A stretch of DNA of 64,000 bases from Catonia carolina (lineage: Eukaryota; Arthropoda; Insecta; Hemiptera; Achilidae), in assembly GCA_035578175.1 (NCBI GenBank), contig JAQMRL010000001.1, positions 376,717,220 through 376,781,219 on the forward strand. Direction: 5' to 3'. A model generated the notes under the pieces. The model was not told the DNA's origin, searched no databases, and saw only the letters and a list, made by a program, of their open reading frames with translations. Shown piece after piece: positions 1 through 12,085 of this stretch. A program made the position numbers and the translations under genes. Numbering within the stretch: the stretch's first letter is position 1; each line of letters begins with the position of its first letter.

Positions 1-236
1 TCTATTCTCTTTCTTTCTACAGCCCTTATCACCCACGTTTCACTCCCGTGTAATGCTACACTCCAAACATAGTGTTTTAAGAAATTTTTCCTTATGTAAA
101 CGTCAATTTTTGTAGTCAGTAAGCTGTTTTTCATTTCAAAGGCTTTTCTAGCTTGAGCAATTTTACATTTGACATCACTTGTGCTTCTACCATCCTTTGT
201 TATTTTACTCCCTAGATAGCAGAATTTCCCAACTTC
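1..236 (-). mobile_element. LINE reverse-transcriptase C-terminal fragment, open to window edge
   Basis: Read on the minus strand, the frame is open from base 236 to base 1. It carries the familiar C-terminal landmarks of a LINE polymerase: FCYLGSKIT followed by KDGRS near the start, then WSVALHGSETWVI near the window edge. In non-LTR retrotransposons these motifs lie just after the palm domain. A TAG stop sits directly upstream at 237-239, and the YADD active site is not present in the visible part, so this is a 5'-truncated or decayed copy that continues off the window. The clade is not certain. It is a relic rather than a host gene. Confidence 0.8.
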
Positions 237-330
237 CTATATGTTTTTCATGTGTGGGTAAGAATCTTTCCTGTACGAAAAGCGATGCGTTATTAGGTAC
301 AATAACGTATGAGCAAATACAAAGGTAAGG

Positions 331-534
331 CTGTGTCCTAGCTGCATCCGGCTTTTGCGGTGCGGGCGGCCAATGCGTTAATCGTACAGAATAAAATGTA
401 GGTACAAGTGATAATGGTATCCTAGCTACATCCAGGGGTGGGGTGCGGTGCGATACTCGTATGCAGATAGGACACCATCACTTGTACCAACATGTTTTAT
501 TCTGTACGATTAATGCATTGGCAACACCGCACCA
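331..534. repeat. Inverted repeat (small foldback element)
   Basis: The arm at about 358-422 contains CCAATGCGTTAATCGTACAG and pairs with the arm at about 470-534, which contains CTGTACGATTAATGCATTGG. The spacer is about 47 bp. A short GTGTCCTAGCTGCATCC-like segment recurs beside both arms. No coding capacity is seen. This is probably a short MITE or foldback element; the family is unknown. Confidence 0.6.
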
Positions 535-1775
535 ACAAATTGAAGAACACCAACAAATTTAATTTGAAATGATTCTTTTACAATCGCGTACGATTTCGTA
601 GAAAAATATTGTTCAAGAATGAATACCGTTGTTCTAGGGTAAAAGATATTCTGTTCGTAACACGACAGGAAGCGGCACAAAATTTTACACAACTCAAGGA
701 GAATCAACTCACACTGCCGTATCTATACCGGTTGAGTAAGGCTACCAACTTCGTGTCACAAATAAAAATGTCCCTTTCTTAGAAAAATATTACCATACAT
801 TAGCAATTGTGTAACAGAACTAAAAAATCACTCTGTATTAAAAATATTTTATATATGTAATGTACTTTTTGATATTCTAACCAAGGTTTTGCCATGGGGT
901 TTCTTATTCTCTCTAGGTGAAATATTGGAAAACTTTATTTTTTATTCATAAAGTAGCTTGCCTCCCTCTTCCTTAGTCTAATATTTTGTCACATAAAAAC
1001 TTATTTTATTTTACCTCATAATAAATATTTATTAAATTTATAAATTATAAATATTATATAAGTATTACTTTATTATAAAGAAATTTTAAAAATTACTGAT
1101 TTGTAAAACAAAGTTTTCTCACAACATTGCTTATTTTGATTTTAATGCAACTTTGTAGATTTCTACGGGATTTTCTTTGGAGAAAACTACAAAACTTGAA
1201 ACTCAAGGCTTAAGGAAAAATTACAGAAATATATTATGTATAAAATCAATGTTTCTTAGTTTGAAAATAGATCTGAAATATTTAGGATGAGTTACTAAAC
1301 CACTTTATTTCCCACAGTTTTTCACGAATGAATAACCGTTATGTAATTTACGCTGTATTAAATTTACATGTACTTGTATTTTATCTCTGCTTTCAAATTT
1401 ATGCACGAGGTGGTAAATTAACCTATCCAACTATGATTTTCCATGTCTTAGGTTAGGTCAGTTTCGTTAGTGCCTCTTTTTCAATCAACATGTCTCCTCG
1501 AATCAAAATATCATGTTGTGAACTCACATATTTAAAGGTGTATTAAAAAGAAAAATAACGTAGCTAAAATACCCAAGATGATCTGAAAGTTAGAATATTA
1601 CTGATGAGTGAGTGAGGGAGTGATTCAGTCGGTAAGGGGTTTCGTATTTAAATATAAAGATGCAGGTTGTTAAATTTAATATACCAACAAAAGTAATTTA
1701 AGTTATGTTTAACTAATTAAAACAATTAAAGTACACAATTTTCAAAATAAAAAAATTATGTTTACCTAAATCTTC
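535..1775. other. No gene seen; AT-rich sequence
   Basis: AT-rich DNA with no ORF showing protein similarity that I recognise. The 65-codon minus-strand ORF at 510-707 overlaps the foldback element and looks like chance. Confidence 0.5.
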
Positions 1776-2436
1776 TTTTACTTTCTCTGGCCCTGTATAA
1801 AATATAGGTAAGAAAAGTAATGTTTTTGTGTCAGTTGTTGAAGTTAAATTTTAACCGATAATAAAAATTCAGTTTGCAATTTTTTCAAAAACTGCTTCCA
1901 TGGTTTTGATTAAATTCGTCTCATTTATTGCATTTTTTTGGTGCTCTAAGAGATAGTTTTTTAAGAATTGTTAAAACAATTTGTCGTAAAAAATTGTTTT
2001 TATTTTTAGAATGTGGTCTTAATATGCATTTTAAGGCAAAATCATGTACTATTTATTTAAAGTTATAGAAGATTAAGGACTGTACAAGTTTTATATCAAG
2101 AACTAATTTTAACGCTAATTAATGACTTTCAGTAGTTTTCTCATTGAAATAGATAATGGATTTTCAAAATGGAAACTTTTTGAACACGGATAAATAATTT
2201 TTATTAAACTAGGCAAAGAAATATATTGCTCTTAATTTACAGTGTTTTGATTTTGGTAAAGGTACAAATAATAAAAGTGTTTGAAAATAAAAATTCTACA
2301 ACTATTTTCGAATATTATTCTTTCATCTAACTTCGTTTTTGGCAGTTAATATTTTTACATATACTGCTTATTAAAACTGGCCCCTTTTTATACATTGAAA
2401 AGAAAAAGTCGTGTGAGTGTTTCATTCCAGACTTTT
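1776..2436 (+). mobile_element. Helentron-like non-autonomous element, diverged copy 1
   Basis: It starts with TTTTACTTTCTCTGGCCC followed by a small hairpin, and ends with AGTCGTGTGAGTGTTTCATTCC, as in the family end. The inner TCTCAAAAACGGCTCC-like and AATATGCATTTTA-like blocks are recognisable but diverged. The GT microsatellite and the sequence around it are missing, so this is an internally deleted old copy. Strand means the orientation in which the microsatellite reads GT; if these are Helentrons, their conventional 5' end is the other one. Confidence 0.65.
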
Positions 2437-3297
2437 GCTTTTACATTAAGATTTAATGGTTTTACCTGTAAGCTTCGCTCACTGTAAATCATTTATAAGC
2501 CCGGTAGTTCAAATCTTAGTTCTACAAATCTTAGTACGTACATCAAGCTCTCGATGTAGCCAATAGTTTTTGCTGATTTATTTCCTTTTGGCGTTCATTT
2601 AAACAGAGAAACCGATTGTTTTTTCGCTGCCGGTTGGTTACTGTACTAAGTCACTTATACTACCAGTATTATTTAACAATATAAAACGAATTTCCATCAA
2701 ACGACTGTTCTTGTTTGAGTCATCAGTTCTTGTTGAGCTCTTGAAACAGTTCTTGTCTGGCAGTCTTCAGAATGTAGCGGTTTTTCCTTTGCTAAATAAG
2801 TCAGCTAACATGTATTCTGATTTTCTATTAAAATTATAACACAAGAAATAAAATTAACCAAGCGTTCTGTAGGGTGTTCGCTACAAGACAACTGTTTATT
2901 TGGTATTGTTATGTAATTACAAATTTTGAATCGTTAAAAAAATAAAACAAACAATATTGGATTATCAATGATGTTAAAATAAATTCGGAAAAATAATTTT
3001 GTATTATTAATTTCTTATGAATGGTTAAATAAAAGAAAAATTAAATATTGTGGGTTCTGAGATTATAATTTACAGACCTACTTGATCAAAATCTTAATGT
3101 TCTTAAATAATTGAAGTTAAAAGTAATAATTAATAATATTATTGAAAGTATTTTTAAGAATTCTCTAATAAAATATTTAATATGAAATAAATAAATTAAT
3201 TAAGTGGTTAAATTGAAAAATTTGTAAAATTAAATAACTCAAAATTTAAGTTTTGAGTTAATTAATTAATAGAGTTTTGAAATTAATAAAATGTGGA
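2437..3297. other. No gene seen; very AT-rich
   Basis: Contains low-complexity A/T runs, especially 2930-3290 where TTAATTAAT-like strings recur. A short segment near 2500 (CCGGTAGTTCAAATCTTAG) resembles a SINE B box but is too short to call. Confidence 0.5.
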
Positions 3298-4071
3298 AAT
3301 CAGCTGTTTTAAATAAATATACTCGATTCATCGTAAGAAAGATATGTTGAGTAAACAAACAGCGATTAAAGAATCAGCTCCTAAAGCGGTGACTCAGAAA
3401 AAAATACAACACTTTTGATGAAAATATTACAATGTCAACTGGTACGCGCTTTTAACAATATAGAATTAAACAATAAATAAAAATGAAAAAAAAAAACAAA
3501 ATATACTATAACACTAAATTCCTATTGAAAATAAATTATAATGCACGTAAGAACGACGTGAGACTATACGATGTCAAAAGCGAACTGGTAGCATATAACG
3601 ATAGGTAACATGTTCTTTGTCAAAAATGTGTAGAGGGAGAGATTTATGGGTTTGGATTGGTCATCGACAAATTAGATTTAATGATTAGATGACTAATCAT
3701 TAAAATAAAATTGTTTACTTTTAAAGTTTTCTTTTTTCTCATACAGATGAGAGGTATAACTTGTAACCACATTTATTTATGAAAAAGAATGAAAATAAAG
3801 TGTAGGCCTAACGTTTTTATAAATTTATTAATCAGTACTTAAAACATCAGTCATGATATGATGTAGGCCTAACAATTTATTTCATTTATAAAAATACTTT
3901 TAAAAGTATTTTGTATTTAAATACTTTTGAAGGTATTTTGTTGTTACTTTGTAATCAGCGTGTACACATTTTTAAATGATACGCATGTTCAGTGACATCA
4001 TTATTTGTTTGCTCGACGTATCTTTCTTACGATGAATAGAGTATAGTTGGAAGGAGACATAGCAGCTGATT
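3298..4071. mobile_element. Non-autonomous DNA transposon with ~65-bp terminal inverted repeats
   Basis: The left end AATCAGCTG plus the block containing TTCATCGTAAGAAAGATA (3317-3360) matches the reverse complement of the right end (4006-4071, with TATCTTTCTTACGATGAA and GCAGCTGATT). The arms are about 65 bp, with a short poorly matching stretch next to the CAGCTG end. The interior is about 640 bp of AT-rich sequence without a transposase ORF. The target duplication is not clear. The superfamily is unassigned. Confidence 0.65.
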
Positions 4072-4801
4072 GGTACAAGAATGTGATTTTTTAAGTTTCA
4101 TATTCTCTGACATCCGATGTGTATTAAACTAATAAATGTGTAAATGAAGACAAATCCTTTGCATAGATAATAGTACACACAAGAGTACATTTTGCAATGA
4201 ATATTATTACACCAGTGTTAAAAATGTGCAGTTTTATACTGCACTATTTATAAAATCAATTATTTTTTTGATATACCATGAAAATATACATTGACTTTTG
4301 TATTGCAGACAATGTTATATATAGTTGTATGATTTATATTATTGTAGCAGCTTTTACGGTTGACTTAAATAGTTATCGATTCATCGGGTAAATAGAATGC
4401 TATATTGCATTCAGTGTAATAACCACCCCATAATATCAAACCAATTGTCTAGTAATGCAATATTGACTAAAATAACCTTCGCCTTTCAATATTGAGTTTT
4501 TTACAACAGAAAATTAATTATTATTATTTATTTTTGGGGCGGTTTTTTACCTGAAATTACAAAATTCTTACAAATTAGACCAAAGTAAAATATGTGAACA
4601 ATGTTTTTATATTTTTTATAAGATATTTTCATATTCTAGTACACAACACAAAAATTGTAACATAAAATTTATTAAAAATACAACAAACAACAAAAATTGC
4701 AGTGAAATCATACGAATTAAATATATACGTGCACTGCGGGCCTGTTAATTTTATTATTTTTGAGACTATCCACATAAAGACAGGAATAAAGGGATGAGTA
4801 C
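4072..4801. other. No gene seen
   Basis: AT-rich spacer between two inverted-repeat elements. No ORF, RNA gene or repeat boundary could be supported. Confidence 0.5.
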
Positions 4802-5661
4802 TGTCTGCCTATAACTTGATGGCCTCCGGCAGAGGGGAGCAATATGCGTATTGTAAAACCATTTTAGAAAACATACATGTAATTTTTTTTTAAGTAACTG
4901 AAACTAGTCAGAAATGTCGTAATTTTATAAAACAAAGTAATTGTATTTCGCATGTTTTTTGTTCTATAAATTTATTTCGAAAAACAAACGCTTAATGAGA
5001 TAATGTACAATTTAGTAATACTTTTGTTTTTGAAGAAAAAACCGTATTTTTTCAAAAACTTCTTCATTGTTTAACAACTATTTCACGGATTAACATAATA
5101 CTTGGCAGGTTTCTTTCGTAGTAATTATGGAAAATGATTATGCAATAAAATTTAACAGAAAATCATTACTTTTCAAGTTACGAGGACCGTTATTTTTCCA
5201 AAACAAACCTTTTACTACATTATTACATTATCTCACTAAGCGTATTTTTAAAAATAATTTTATAGAACAAAAAGATGCGAAATATAGATATCAGATGAAT
5301 TAATGTCCCTTAGCAGAGCGAGTGAGAGGGAGATATGTGGCATAACTACGCATGCGCCCAAAGGTCTTTACCGTTATAATCCAAATCTGAAAACATACTA
5401 CAGTCGTTATCTATAACAATAAGGAAAATTATACAATGTTATTGGAATGGCGCGTATAGCTTGTGCGAGTGAGAGTGTTATGCATTCTCTCACTCCCACG
5501 GGTAGGGGACTTTAGTTCATGTGAATACTGTACTTTGTTTTATAAAAATACGTCATTTCCGACAAGTTTCAGTTACTTAAAATTAGAAATGTTTTGTGAA
5601 CTGGTTTTACAATTCGCATATTGCTTCTCTCTGCCAAAGGCCATCAAGTTATAGACAGACA
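4802..5661. mobile_element. Foldback-type element with long (~200 bp) inverted arms
   Basis: The left end TGTCTGCCTATAACTTGATGG is mirrored by CCATCAAGTTATAGACAGACA at the right end. The match continues through AAGCAATATGCG, GTAACTGAAACT, ATAAAACAAAGTA and TTTTTGTTCTATAAA to an inner GAGATAATG. The right arm is interrupted by about 200 bp (5300-5515) that has no counterpart in the left arm and contains a CGCATGCGC palindrome. No transposase frame is visible; the 63-codon ORF at 5463-5654 is a reading through the right arm. Confidence 0.7.
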
Positions 5662-5707
5662 ATACATAAGATGTGACCTTGAAACTTATTAATTTGGTCC
5701 TGAAGTG

Positions 5708-6324
5708 CCGGGTCATCGAGAAAGATTGCATTCTTATTAAAAAAGTACAGTTTAAAAACTACTGGAGATAAAGTCATAAATGTTTTTTTTGTAAACAAAA
5801 TATATTAAATATTTCTGTTGGTACGGCTGTACAGCAAATTGATAAAATTGCATTGGAAAAAAACATTAACATATTTTTGCAACAAGAGGACGTGCCTCCT
5901 CACTTCAGTCTTCTAGTGTGTCACGCTCTCAATGAAAGGTTCCTTGACCGATGGATCGGTAGGGCCAGTCCTGTGCTTTGGCTACCGAGGAGTCCATATT
6001 TAACCCCACTTAATTTTTTCTTCCGGGGTTACGTCAAAAACCATGTTAATAATGAGAAGATTTGAAATGTGAATCATTTACGACATCAAATTTCTTCTGC
6101 TGTTGCTTCGCTCACGTTCGATATGATACAGCACACCTGAATAGACGCTGATTATCGTTTAGATGTGTGGAGAGCAACCAAAGGTGCTCATATAAAAGCT
6201 TATTACGTTGTAAAAAAACTTTAATATTTTCTGTTTATAACAATAAAAAAATTATGACTTTATCTCAAGTAGTTTTTAAACTGTAATTTTTTAAAAATAG
6301 ATGCAATATTTCTCGATGACCCGG
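5708..6324 (+). mobile_element. Internally deleted mariner/IS630-type transposon relic
   Basis: Inverted ends of about 75 bp begin CCGGGTCATCGAGAAA on the left and are mirrored by TTTCTCGATGACCCGG on the right; both include ACAGTTTAAAAACTACT. Between them an ORF at 5853-6065 (70 codons) reads like the end of a DDD-type transposase: QQEDVPPHFS matches the usual QQDxAPPHFS block, then WIGRASPVLWLPRSPYLTPL and FFFRGYVK. The aspartate expected in QQD is glutamate, and the final catalytic acid in TPLD is asparagine (TPLN). The N-terminal two thirds of the protein are absent. The copy cannot be active. Confidence 0.85.
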
Positions 6325-6461
6325 TCTAACTACATTATAACTTTACTATTAAAGCGCTCAGTCATGTGTCTACCATTCTAAGAAGAGGGAATGTTTTCAA
6401 TTTATAGATAAATTGTTATTTATTCCTTAGGCCTACGCACTGTACGTTAGACGAAACTATT

Positions 6462-6630
6462 TTTTTAAATTTTTGTTTTGTTTTACGTCTCATTTTTTTG
6501 CAATTGCTACTAATGCAGACGCTGAGAAGAATGGTACATGAAGATAAGTGATGAAAAAATGCCAGACCTGACCGGAAATCGAACCCGGAACCCCAGCGTG
6601 GAAGCAAGTTGCGTTAACCACAGAACAAAC
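6462..6630 (-). mobile_element. SINE family S2 (tRNA-derived), copy 1
   Basis: Read on the minus strand, it has a tRNA-like head with a near-consensus B box (GGTTCGATTTCC), then GGTCAGGTCTGGCATTTTT, a body with GTCTGCATTAGTAGCAATTG, and an A-rich tail represented by the T-runs at the left. The same body and head occur at 23946, 24780 and 35100. It is a retroposed element rather than a functional tRNA gene, because the head is followed by a SINE body. The minus-strand ORF at 6416-6607 is a shadow. Confidence 0.75.
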
Positions 6631-8320
6631 TACTATACAGTTCTAAGTTATGTTAGATAAAACAAGCTTCCTTTTAACAATTTCGTGTTAGGCAAAGATA
6701 AGTTTTTATACTTTTTAACAGCCTTTAACGTAATAACTGGTGAAATGATATGATCATACAGACAGAAGAAAACTGTATGTAATTTTTGATTAAATTCTTT
6801 TGTATTTGATCACATTAACCACTGAACTAATAAGCAGTAAGTAGTTAATTATGAAAGAAGTTTTATTTTGTGTAATACATGTATTTTAATACATCTTATA
6901 AAATAGAAACAATTACTGCAGTTGTAGGAAAGTTAAAATAAATATCAGGATATGTTGAAATAGAATTTTGGCAAGGAACTCTTTTTACTGCTTGAATATA
7001 AAATTCGTTTTAGTCATTTATTTATTTATCGGTTTAACTTAGTACTGCTTTTTTATAATTCATAAGAGCTGGCCACTGCTAGACTGATCTGAGAACAGAA
7101 AGAGGTCCACTGTAAATCTCATATCATTTTGGGAACGGTACGGCGGTTGTAATAAGCTTTTATTTAGACTGGAATATTGATCGCCTTTTTCATTATTAAT
7201 ACGTATGTTACATCACCGCTTATAACTCTGACTTTACTGCTGTACTGCTTTCTATCCTCAACGGAGTATTTTGTTTACTGTGGTTTACATTTCAAATACC
7301 GTTCTGAAATGTATACCGTTTATCTTGTCCTACGGTTTAAAATTATACACTGAAAACATAAACTCTATATTAAAACGACCTACTGCTACTACTTTTCCAT
7401 TGTTTTAATTACTTATTTACTTTGAACTAACTCTTTAAGCTCACTTTCTGCAAAACGTTTATTACAAAATGTAGAATAGATTTACATTGATATGTTAATA
7501 AGTGTAAAGTCTGTCTAAAACAGAAGAAACATTTGTTTGATATATACGAAATTTTTTTAGTCTAAATTAGTTTTAAAGATATAAATAATGCTTATGCTAA
7601 GGATAAATTTAGAATTTTAATTTTACAGAAATAATTCTGTACATTTATTTATTGGTAATGTTTACAGGGGAGTCTACCATCAAAATCGTTTATTGTGTAC
7701 AAAATACTTTTTGTGTTCCTAAAATATAGCTATTCTTTTTATTGAATTCTGATTAAAAATTGAAGGGGGCGGCAGAAGAAAGTGCTAACCTACAAAATTT
7801 CCAGCATGATTTTTGTTTAATATTCTGCAAAAATAAAATGGACAACGCGTTTTAAACAGGACGCTATATTTACGATCTAAGAACCTAGATTAACAGAAAA
7901 AACAAATGTTTAACAAACAATTAAAAAATTGATTTGTAGGTTTCAGTAAAAATTAAAAATGAGATTGCGTAAAACATGTTCATGTGGGTTAAAACTGTCT
8001 TCTCCCCACCCCTTAAATTTTACCCTCATTGCCTAAAATATAGTTGGGAGTTGAAAAGCAGACACCAGTATTAGAAATCATAACTTGAGTACAGTTCGGC
8101 CAATTTAAACAAAGTTGGTGTAAAATTAAAGGAAATACCTCGTTCCAGAGCACCATATTATGGTTGCAGCATTATTATTCTCTTTAATTCAATTTTTTTT
8201 ACAAAGTCTATCTTTAGCAAGGATTTTGATCAATAAACAAATACCACAATTTTTAATTTCCGTTTAAAACACAGAATTACCTTTTACATACACGTCATTA
8301 CGTCATAATAAAATTCCAAG
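6631..8320. other. No gene seen
   Basis: About 1.7 kb of AT-rich sequence without a supportable ORF, repeat boundary or RNA gene. Confidence 0.5.
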
Positions 8321-8482
8321 TGGCTGCCTCCGTGTCTTAGTGGTGAGCGTGCTACGCTGCAAAGAAGAGGTACTATGTTCGATTCCCGACCTGGGTCTAG
8401 AAAATTAATTATTTAAAGTTCAAACCCACCGCTTTTTAATCTAAAGCACTCACTAGTTACCAAGACACTTATGCAACTTAAA
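8321..8482 (+). mobile_element. SINE family S1 (tRNA-derived), plus-strand copy
   Basis: The head TGGCTGCCTCCGTGTCTTAG is followed by TGGTGAGCGTGCTACG (A-box region) and TGTTCGATTCCCGACC (B box), then GGGTCTAGAAA. The body ends with a diverged version of the GTCGCTAATGACCAAGC block seen in other copies. A real tRNA is excluded: the acceptor and anticodon arms do not pair and the element continues past the tRNA length. Confidence 0.75.
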
Positions 8483-10679
8483 ATAAACTATAAAAAATTT
8501 TAAAGTAATTTAAAAAGCAAATCATAAAAACGAGTTGAGTGGGTGAAAAGTTAAGATTTTTGAAATATATCTCAATTAGTGAACGAGATATTGAAGTTTA
8601 AAATTCGAAATTTCCACTAAAGAAATTGTTGATGTTGCTATTAGATTGCTATCGTTTTATTTTATTATTGATGTAAAATAAATAACAATAAAAAAATCAA
8701 TATTAAAAATTGTTTTTTACAATACTTAAATAAATGTTTTTTATATAAGTTACATAAAAATAAATTATAATGAATGCGTACGGTCATTTCAAAAATCGCT
8801 AAATATCGAAGAGGCTTCAAATCTGCTGAAAGATTTTTCATCAATTCTTTATTTTTTACACGCGAGATTTGACAGGTCTAATTGTTCCTTTGTAACCACA
8901 CATCTTGCTGTAGATCGTTGCAATATAGATATTGTATTTACCAGAAAATACCAACGCTGACGATATTAAAATATTTTCAGCGTTGTTTAAAATTTAAGGT
9001 TGGGTTTGGTTACTCAACGGGAGTCATACAGATACAGAAAATTTATACTGTCTGACCGCATGATATGATGTTATCCAGTTTTGATCACATTTGATAAATA
9101 CCCGAGAGTTGTTTATGATATTAGCTTTTACGTATTTCATACCTTGAAAGTTTCAATCTAGGTGTTCATAATTAGAATCGATTTGACTAAATTGGTTCAG
9201 TTGACGTCTCGTTGTTTTGAATACCAGTGAAATAAACCATTTAACTAATATTTTTATTTCGTAGTTGGTAAGCTTAGTGAGGATAATAAATTAAAAGAAA
9301 AAAATTGATTGTAAACTTTATAAACACACAAAATTAACATAAAATATTTTTATAATCGAGAAAACAAAGGTTAGACTTGACCAAAGGTTGAATCGTCATT
9401 TAAAAATTTAATAAAAAACATGCTTAATAAAACATTATAAGTATTCAGGTATACACAGTAGGACATTTAATATTAATTTTAAATTACTTATTACATAACT
9501 ATAAAAAGATAAGTCTGCAATGTTTTGTTAAAAATTTTTTCTGGGAGTAATAGAAACTGACAAATGTCTAGATTAAGTTGCGCGAACACGTTTTACAATT
9601 ATTTACCAGACTTATATTCTAGATCAATGACCTAACTCAACATCGTGGGGAAAATATTCATATACTGTATAAAATTGTTTTACATCTCAAAAGTATCATT
9701 ATTCAGTCTATTTCAGTGTTAAACAAATTTTTCTAGTATTTCTGATATTCAGTCGACTTATTTCAAGATCAATTTTATATTAAAAATTTAATTACGGTAA
9801 CGCAGAATCCTTATCTTACTCAAAATTCAACATAAGAGATATTTATTTTCAAAATCTATTTAAGCAATCTTGTTCAAACTTTTATTGCAGTTTTGTTGGG
9901 TTTTTCTGCAAGCTGAGTTTTCTGGTAAGATGTCTCGCAAAACCTCAGAATTTTTTATTATATCAAGGATTAAAAATACAAAACTTTTGTCTGAAATATT
10001 GTATAAAACCATTTATTACGTAGTTTCATCATAGTAAAAACTTAGCGTATGATGATATACAATTTGAATATTGTGTAAGAATTTCAGGAAAATTAATCCA
10101 GGAATTTTTAAGAAAATGTTTTTTATGTATTACAAAATACTATTTTTGGAACGCAGGAAAAATCTATACAACCAAGTGAATACTAGGTAAACTGTATGCA
10201 ACACACAACCAAAATATAAACACAAAATAGTTACACCTGGTAGTTAGTGACTATACTAAAATAACCAGCACAAAATATTAAAAAAACTATCATGAGAATC
10301 GATCAAATGATTCCGTAGTTACGAAGTCCCGTGTGTAGTTGGCTCACACTGGTTTTAAAGATTAACATAATATAATTTTTAAAATAAAAATTCCTAAAGA
10401 TCTCTTGTAGTAAATAACAACTACTAGCTAACCGTGCGAATAAGCTCGCACAATAATTTTGTTTGGTGTACTTTAATACATTCGTACAACAACCAGTTTC
10501 ACAATTTCGTTAACTCTTGTGATGCTTTATCACAATATTGTATAATACAACTTAAGTATTAGGTTATATTTAAATAACCAATGTTATGTAAGTTGTAATA
10601 AACTACGTATGTAATAAACTTCTGTATAATTTATTTTTCCAGAACACATCAGCAATACATAAAACACGTCAAAAATAAT
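8483..10679. other. No gene seen
   Basis: About 2.2 kb of AT-rich DNA. I saw no repeat family shared with the rest of the window and no credible coding frame. Confidence 0.5.
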
Positions 10680-10831
10680 TAACGGTTATTCTTCTTCTTC
10701 TTTGTCTGCTATCCGTTAATGGATGTTTGCGATCACCGCTGACCACTTTTCCCTGTCACCACACGTGTGTATTATGTCTCCTGCGGCCTCCATCCCTGTC
10801 CATTGCTTGATATTCTGATATAACGGTTATT
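10680..10831 (-). mobile_element. 5'-truncated LINE tail with 11-bp target duplication
   Basis: An insert of 130 bp (10691-10820) is flanked by identical TAACGGTTATT copies at 10680-10690 and 10821-10831. On the minus strand it reads an unbroken C-terminal peptide, starting YQNIKQWTGM and ending EKWSAVIANIH before a TAA stop. A short 3' untranslated part and a GAAGAAGAAG-type tail follow. The frame is intact, the tail is present and the target duplication is perfect, so this looks like a fairly recent target-primed insertion of only the last part of a LINE. Confidence 0.85.
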
Positions 10832-10984
10832 ACATAAATAAATTTAATTAAATGTGGTTGTTAATACGAAAGAACGGTTTTCAAAACGTTACCTGATGTA
10901 GATTCTACAACAACACGCTAGCACTGCAAAAACGATCCTTCAAAACAAACTGAACTGGCTGTTTTGTTGATTAAAATTTTCAAC

Positions 10985-11258
10985 GTCGCCGCCAGAGTAG
11001 TAGCACTACCGAAACATTAATTCAATTATTTATTATTTACTTCGAAAAACATCGTTATTGCTTTTACCAATTCTCATTTTCGGATTATTTCCTTGGTACA
11101 ACCATGTGGTTGTAACACTTAGTTAAAACCAAGTGTCCTCGTTATAAACTCGCATAAACTTTTTAAAAACGTTTCGTAGAACTCTGTATTTAAGAACAAA
11201 CAGAATCTCCATTTAAAATGCATTTTACCAGACTTTGCCTTTTAAATATATGATTGCA
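10985..11258 (+). repeat. Dispersed repeat, copy 1 (partner at 37297-37540)
   Basis: Shares an ordered set of blocks with 37297-37540: CGCC(G)CCAGA..GTAGCAC, then GTAGAACTCTGTATTTAAG, AAACAGAATCT and TTTTAAATATA. Similarity is patchy, so this is an old repeat family with unknown ends. No ORF. Confidence 0.5.
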
Positions 11259-12085
11259 CGTCAATCGATTCAGAGAAACCTAAATTTTCAAACGGCTACG
11301 AAATAAAAAATAGTCTTTTATTTTGAGCTTTTCGATTCAGTGTTACCTTAACCCATTAGAAAATTTAAGAAATATATACATACAGTATGTAGGCCAACAT
11401 TACTGATATTAAAAATAAATTCATTTGAAAAAGTATTCGTAAGTTAAAATGAAAAAATTTATTCTGAAATCAGATAGGTTGAAAACAAGTTATGAATTTG
11501 TAGACAGATTTATTATGTGGGGAAGGAAAATCAATACTGAAGTACTCATGGAAAAATCCTAAAACAAAAAATTAATGCAACCTTGAATTGACAAAAATTA
11601 CTATTTTTACATTGATAAGTGAGTAGATAATTCCAACAGAGAGTGTCCCAAGCACGTAACGCAGTGTTATTACTATCAATAAACTATCATCATTATTTGT
11701 CTGCATTAAACTGAAATCGGTTATAAAAATAACATTAAAATACAGTTAATTTTCTATTTTATTACTTCTTTACAACAAATAAAAATTTAACTGTAAATTG
11801 AAGATTAGTAGTAATTAGTGATATTTTGGACTAGAAAGCGTGAAGAAGGAGGGGTTCATTGGAAGCTCTTCTGTTATCAATATTGTATGTTATTCTCGTA
11901 GTATAAATTGTTTTGGCAGTAAAGAAACTATAAAATTAGTCTCTCGTTAAAATCTATACAATTTCTTTAACACTGTACTATTCTGAAGTAAACCGAATTT
12001 CAAACGTTCGTAATATTCCATTGTAATGAATTTCGGTTTTTATTTTGGACCGAGACTCTTTTTTGTAAGCACCAGTGACATACAA
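11259..12085. other. No gene seen
   Basis: AT-rich sequence without a supportable feature. Confidence 0.5.

Noticed and set aside
2465..2530. Fourth S3 SINE copy
   Set aside because: Only CCGGTAGTTCAAATCTTAG resembles the B-box part; the body is absent.
5340..5360. CGCATGCGC palindrome as a promoter element; also the similar string near 18785
   Set aside because: It lies inside a foldback element (or in AT-rich spacer) with no ORF or other promoter feature nearby.
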